From assembly GCA_012730105.1 (NCBI GenBank), contig JAAYBJ010000246.1, forward strand, positions 1 to 44,748: DNA of 44,748 nt. The letters are read 5' to 3'. A program made the position numbers and the translations under genes. The number at the start of each line of letters is the position of its first letter. Position 1 is the stretch's first letter. Shown here in pieces: positions 42,584 to 44,748 of the stretch. The DNA comes from Candidatus Hydrogenedentota bacterium. Its GTDB lineage: Bacteria; Hydrogenedentota; Hydrogenedentia; Hydrogenedentales; CAITNO01. The notes under the pieces are model-generated. The model was not told the origin of the DNA and made no database searches. It saw only the letters and a program-made list of their open reading frames with translations.

Positions 42584-44748
42584 CTACTCGATTAGGTCCC
42601 GATACCGCGCGGGCTCGACCTCTTCGGGTGTCGGCCATTGACCATGGATCAGCCAGTACATGGCGCGGCGTCCATCGTTAATAATACATAAAGTACAGGG
42701 GGTAATCAACAAAGAAACAATCATGGAAAAACCGACACCGGCGCTCATGGACAGCGCCATGGGGATCAGCATCTGCGCCTGGGAATCCTGTTCCAGCATT
42801 AAGGGACCCAGCCCGCCCACCGTGGTGATGGTGGTAAGGAATATGGCGCGGAACCGCCTTACCCCGGCCCGGCCGACGGCCTCAAAGAAATTCTCTCCAT
42901 TGGCCACGTAGGTGTTGACGCAATCCACGAGAACGATCGAATCGTTGACCACCACGCCCGAAAGGGCCACAAGACCCAGGATGCTCATGATGCTGATGTC
43001 ATACCCGAAAAGCCAATGCCCGAAAAGGGCGGCGGCGGAGCCGAAGGGCACGGCCACCATGACAACTATCGTTTGTATATAAGACCGGAATGAGGCGGCC
43101 ACGAGAACGAAAATACCCATCAGCGCAAGGGGATAGCCTATCTTAAGGTAATCCAGGGCCTCACGAAAATCCTGCTGCTCCCCTTCAAAGGACAGGGTCA
43201 ACCCGGGATACTTGTGTACCAGTGACTGCAAAAAGCCCGACTTCAATTCCGCCACAATCTCGTTTGAATTCGCCTGGGAGGTGTCCATTTCAGCGGACAC
43301 GGCTACGCGTCGCTGCCCGTTGGTGCGTTGTATGGAGCTAACACCGGCCTTATATTCCAGGTCGGCAACGGAGGTGAGCGGCACCTCCTGCACCTTGGGC
43401 GGCAATGTCGGCAACCCGGCGCCGCCGGCCTTCATTTTGGCCTCATTCATGGCTGTTGCCGTGAATACTCCTTGGTGCGGCATGGACACGGGTATCCGTA
43501 TCTTTTCCAATTCCGACACCTGGGTGCGTTCGTCTTCCGGGTACCTGAGGCGTATTCGGAGGTTGTTGTCGCCCCGCTGCACGCGCATCAGCTCCTCGCC
43601 AAAGTACCCGGTAAAGATATGTTTCGCCAGGTCATAGGCGTGAAGGCCCAGGGCGCGGGCTTCCGGTTTCAGCCGCAGGTTGATTTCCTTCTTGCCGATT
43701 CGGAAATCATCTTTTATCTGGTACACGCCGTCGTAGGTGCCCAGTTTTTCTTTCAACTCACTGGCGGCCGCGGCGAGTTGGTCCAGGTCATTGCCTTTCA
43801 TCCAGATGTCCACGGGCCTGCCAGGCGGGCTGGTGGTCTCATCGCCGCGTATAGTAAATGCAATGGCGCCGTTCAACGCTCCGACTTCCTTTTCCCACTC
43901 GGCCATCATTTTCGTGATATGAATGCCCCGGGCTACCGAATCCAGCAGTTCGACGCGCACCGTGCCGAAATGGGTTCCCAGGTTGATCTGGCCGCGCTCG
44001 TCCAGGTGGGCCCCTGTCAGGGAGAACACATTGTGAAGCAACGGCTCTCCCGTGGCCGTCGTTAGTTTATCCTGAAGGCGACGCGCCGCCTCTTCGATGC
44101 GCACTACCGCGTCCGTGGTGACGGCCATGGTGGTTCCGCTTGGAAACTCCACCACCGCAGACATGCTGTTCCCGTCAATCAAGGGGAAAAAGTCCACCTT
44201 GACAAAGCCCCCGGAATACACACCCGCAGCCAGCAGCAATATGGCAATCGCAATGGAGGCGGTCACATAGCGCCACCGCAGCGTCCAGCTGACGAAAGGC
44301 TGATAGCGCTTCTCGATAAATTGTTCAAGGCCGTGATTCGTATATCGGTGAAACAGCATTCCCATGCGGGCCAGCAAATTCCGGCCCTTCTCCGGCGCGT
44401 TCATGTCGGGCAGATGGTTCAGATGCGCGGGGAACATGAACAGGCATTCCAAGAGCGAAAATATGAAGGCGGCAATGGTGACAATCGGCAGGGTGCCCGC
44501 CAGACGCCCCACGAAGCCCGGAACGAAAAGCAAGGGCACAAAGGAGACCATGTTGGTGGTGGTCGAGGCGATAATGGGCAGCGCGACTTCGGCAACCCCC
44601 TCAACCGCGGCTTTTACCGGTGGCAGGCCCCGTTTTCGCGCCACATAGATCGCCTCCCCGATGATCATGGAATTGTCTACCACAATGCCCAGCACCATTA
44701 CCATGCCGAACATGGTGATCATATTCAGCGTGACATCGTAATAATGCA
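42584..44748 (-). CDS. RND-family efflux transporter, 5' end beyond window
   Basis: About 720 C-terminal codons of an AcrB/HAE-type resistance-nodulation-division pump are present. The frame continues unbroken through position 44748 (NMITMFGMVMVLGIVVDNSMIIGE corresponds to AcrB TM4; shown only as a landmark), so the start and roughly the first third are outside. A periplasmic porter half and the second membrane half follow, including SMSILGLVALSGV-type TM10 with VVVNDSIVLVD, then TTVGGLGPLM. The proton-relay position has Asp-Asn rather than Asp-Asp, a common variant in this group. It exports small amphiphiles with an adaptor and the TolC-like protein encoded 31 bp downstream. Confidence 0.95.
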   Translation of the reverse strand, partial: HYYDVTLNMITMFGMVMVLGIVVDNSMIIGEAIYVARKRGLPPVKAAVEGVAEVALPIIASTTTNMVSFVPLLFVPGFVGRLAGTLPIVTIAAFIFSLLECLFMFPAHLNHLPDMNAPEKGRNLLARMGMLFHRYTNHGLEQFIEKRYQPFVSWTLRWRYVTASIAIAILLLAAGVYSGGFVKVDFFPLIDGNSMSAVVEFPSGTTMAVTTDAVVRIEEAARRLQDKLTTATGEPLLHNVFSLTGAHLDERGQINLGTHFGTVRVELLDSVARGIHITKMMAEWEKEVGALNGAIAFTIRGDETTSPPGRPVDIWMKGNDLDQLAAAASELKEKLGTYDGVYQIKDDFRIGKKEINLRLKPEARALGLHAYDLAKHIFTGYFGEELMRVQRGDNNLRIRLRYPEDERTQVSELEKIRIPVSMPHQGVFTATAMNEAKMKAGGAGLPTLPPKVQEVPLTSVADLEYKAGVSSIQRTNGQRRVAVSAEMDTSQANSNEIVAELKSGFLQSLVHKYPGLTLSFEGEQQDFREALDYLKIGYPLALMGIFVLVAASFRSYIQTIVVMVAVPFGSAAALFGHWLFGYDISIMSILGLVALSGVVVNDSIVLVDCVNTYVANGENFFEAVGRAGVRRFRAIFLTTITTVGGLGPLMLEQDSQAQMLIPMALSMSAGVGFSMIVSLLITPCTLCIINDGRRAMYWLIHGQWPTPEEVEPARYRDLIE

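Noticed and set aside
42584-44748. Asp-Asn in place of Asp-Asp in the RND proton relay, and no TM10 lysine, as signs of inactivation
   Set aside because: VDN in TM4 and VVN-type TM10 segments are, to my knowledge, common in HAE-like pumps outside the AcrB subgroup.

Overview
The window looks like a chromosomal segment of a GC-rich, Gram-negative-type bacterium from the PVC / Hydrogenedentes neighbourhood. That placement is inferred from gene style, not from a marker gene. The clues are prepilin-like proteins with an [20 protein letters not shown] leader and a C-terminal H-x-DG motif, an EGEGEPEGEGE linker in a lipoprotein, secreted FAD oxidoreductases, DUF4091 and GxGYxYP proteins, many secreted glycosidases, and a RAYT-type transposase with REP hairpins. 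An RND pump with a TolC-like partner indicates an outer membrane. No tRNA, rRNA or CRISPR array was seen.

Region 1 (1-5.1 kb): an 18-bp minisatellite runs off the left edge. It abuts a REP-associated tyrosine transposase (RAYT) that itself carries an in-frame cassette of REP hairpins and related 18-mers. The RAYT sits at an ATGA overlap with the end of a type I methyltransferase gene (hsdM) and is bracketed by 18-bp direct repeats. A secreted GxGYxYP-family protein lies upstream of hsdM.

Region 2 (5.3-14.9 kb): an ERMP1-like membrane M28 peptidase is split by a frameshift at a six-A run. Next comes a duplicated divergent module of prepilin-like gene plus FAD-dependent oxidoreductase. Copy 1 (7.9-9.6 kb) is decayed: the prepilin has an amber codon and the oxidoreductase has large internal deletions. 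Copy 2 (11.6-14.7 kb) is intact. A secreted helical protein of unknown function lies between the copies. A nonamer repeat family (GTCAATAAG-like) occupies several intergenic sites.

Region 3 (14.9-20.9 kb): a response regulator with a degenerate GGDEF domain, a transglutaminase-like lipoprotein, a PLP enzyme of the ACC deaminase / D-cysteine desulfhydrase family, and a three-gene Hsp20 operon.

Region 4 (20.9-36.4 kb): secreted carbohydrate-related and hydrolase genes. These are an FG-GAP/DUF4091 protein, a GH71/99-like protein, a six-hairpin glycosidase with a zinc-ribbon-like insert, a metallophosphoesterase, a GH95 alpha-L-fucosidase, an M19 dipeptidase and a Tat-exported fucose-isomerase-like protein. 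An AAA/DUF4143 ATPase with tandem palindromes in its promoter region interrupts the set. No SusC/D or ABC transporter is present.

Region 5 (36.4-44.7 kb): a tight minus-strand group of lipoprotein, unknown protein, GH51-like protein lacking the acid/base residue, and GT2 glycosyltransferase. It is followed by an RND pump (cut by the right edge), a TolC-like protein and a translationally coupled 37-aa amphipathic peptide.
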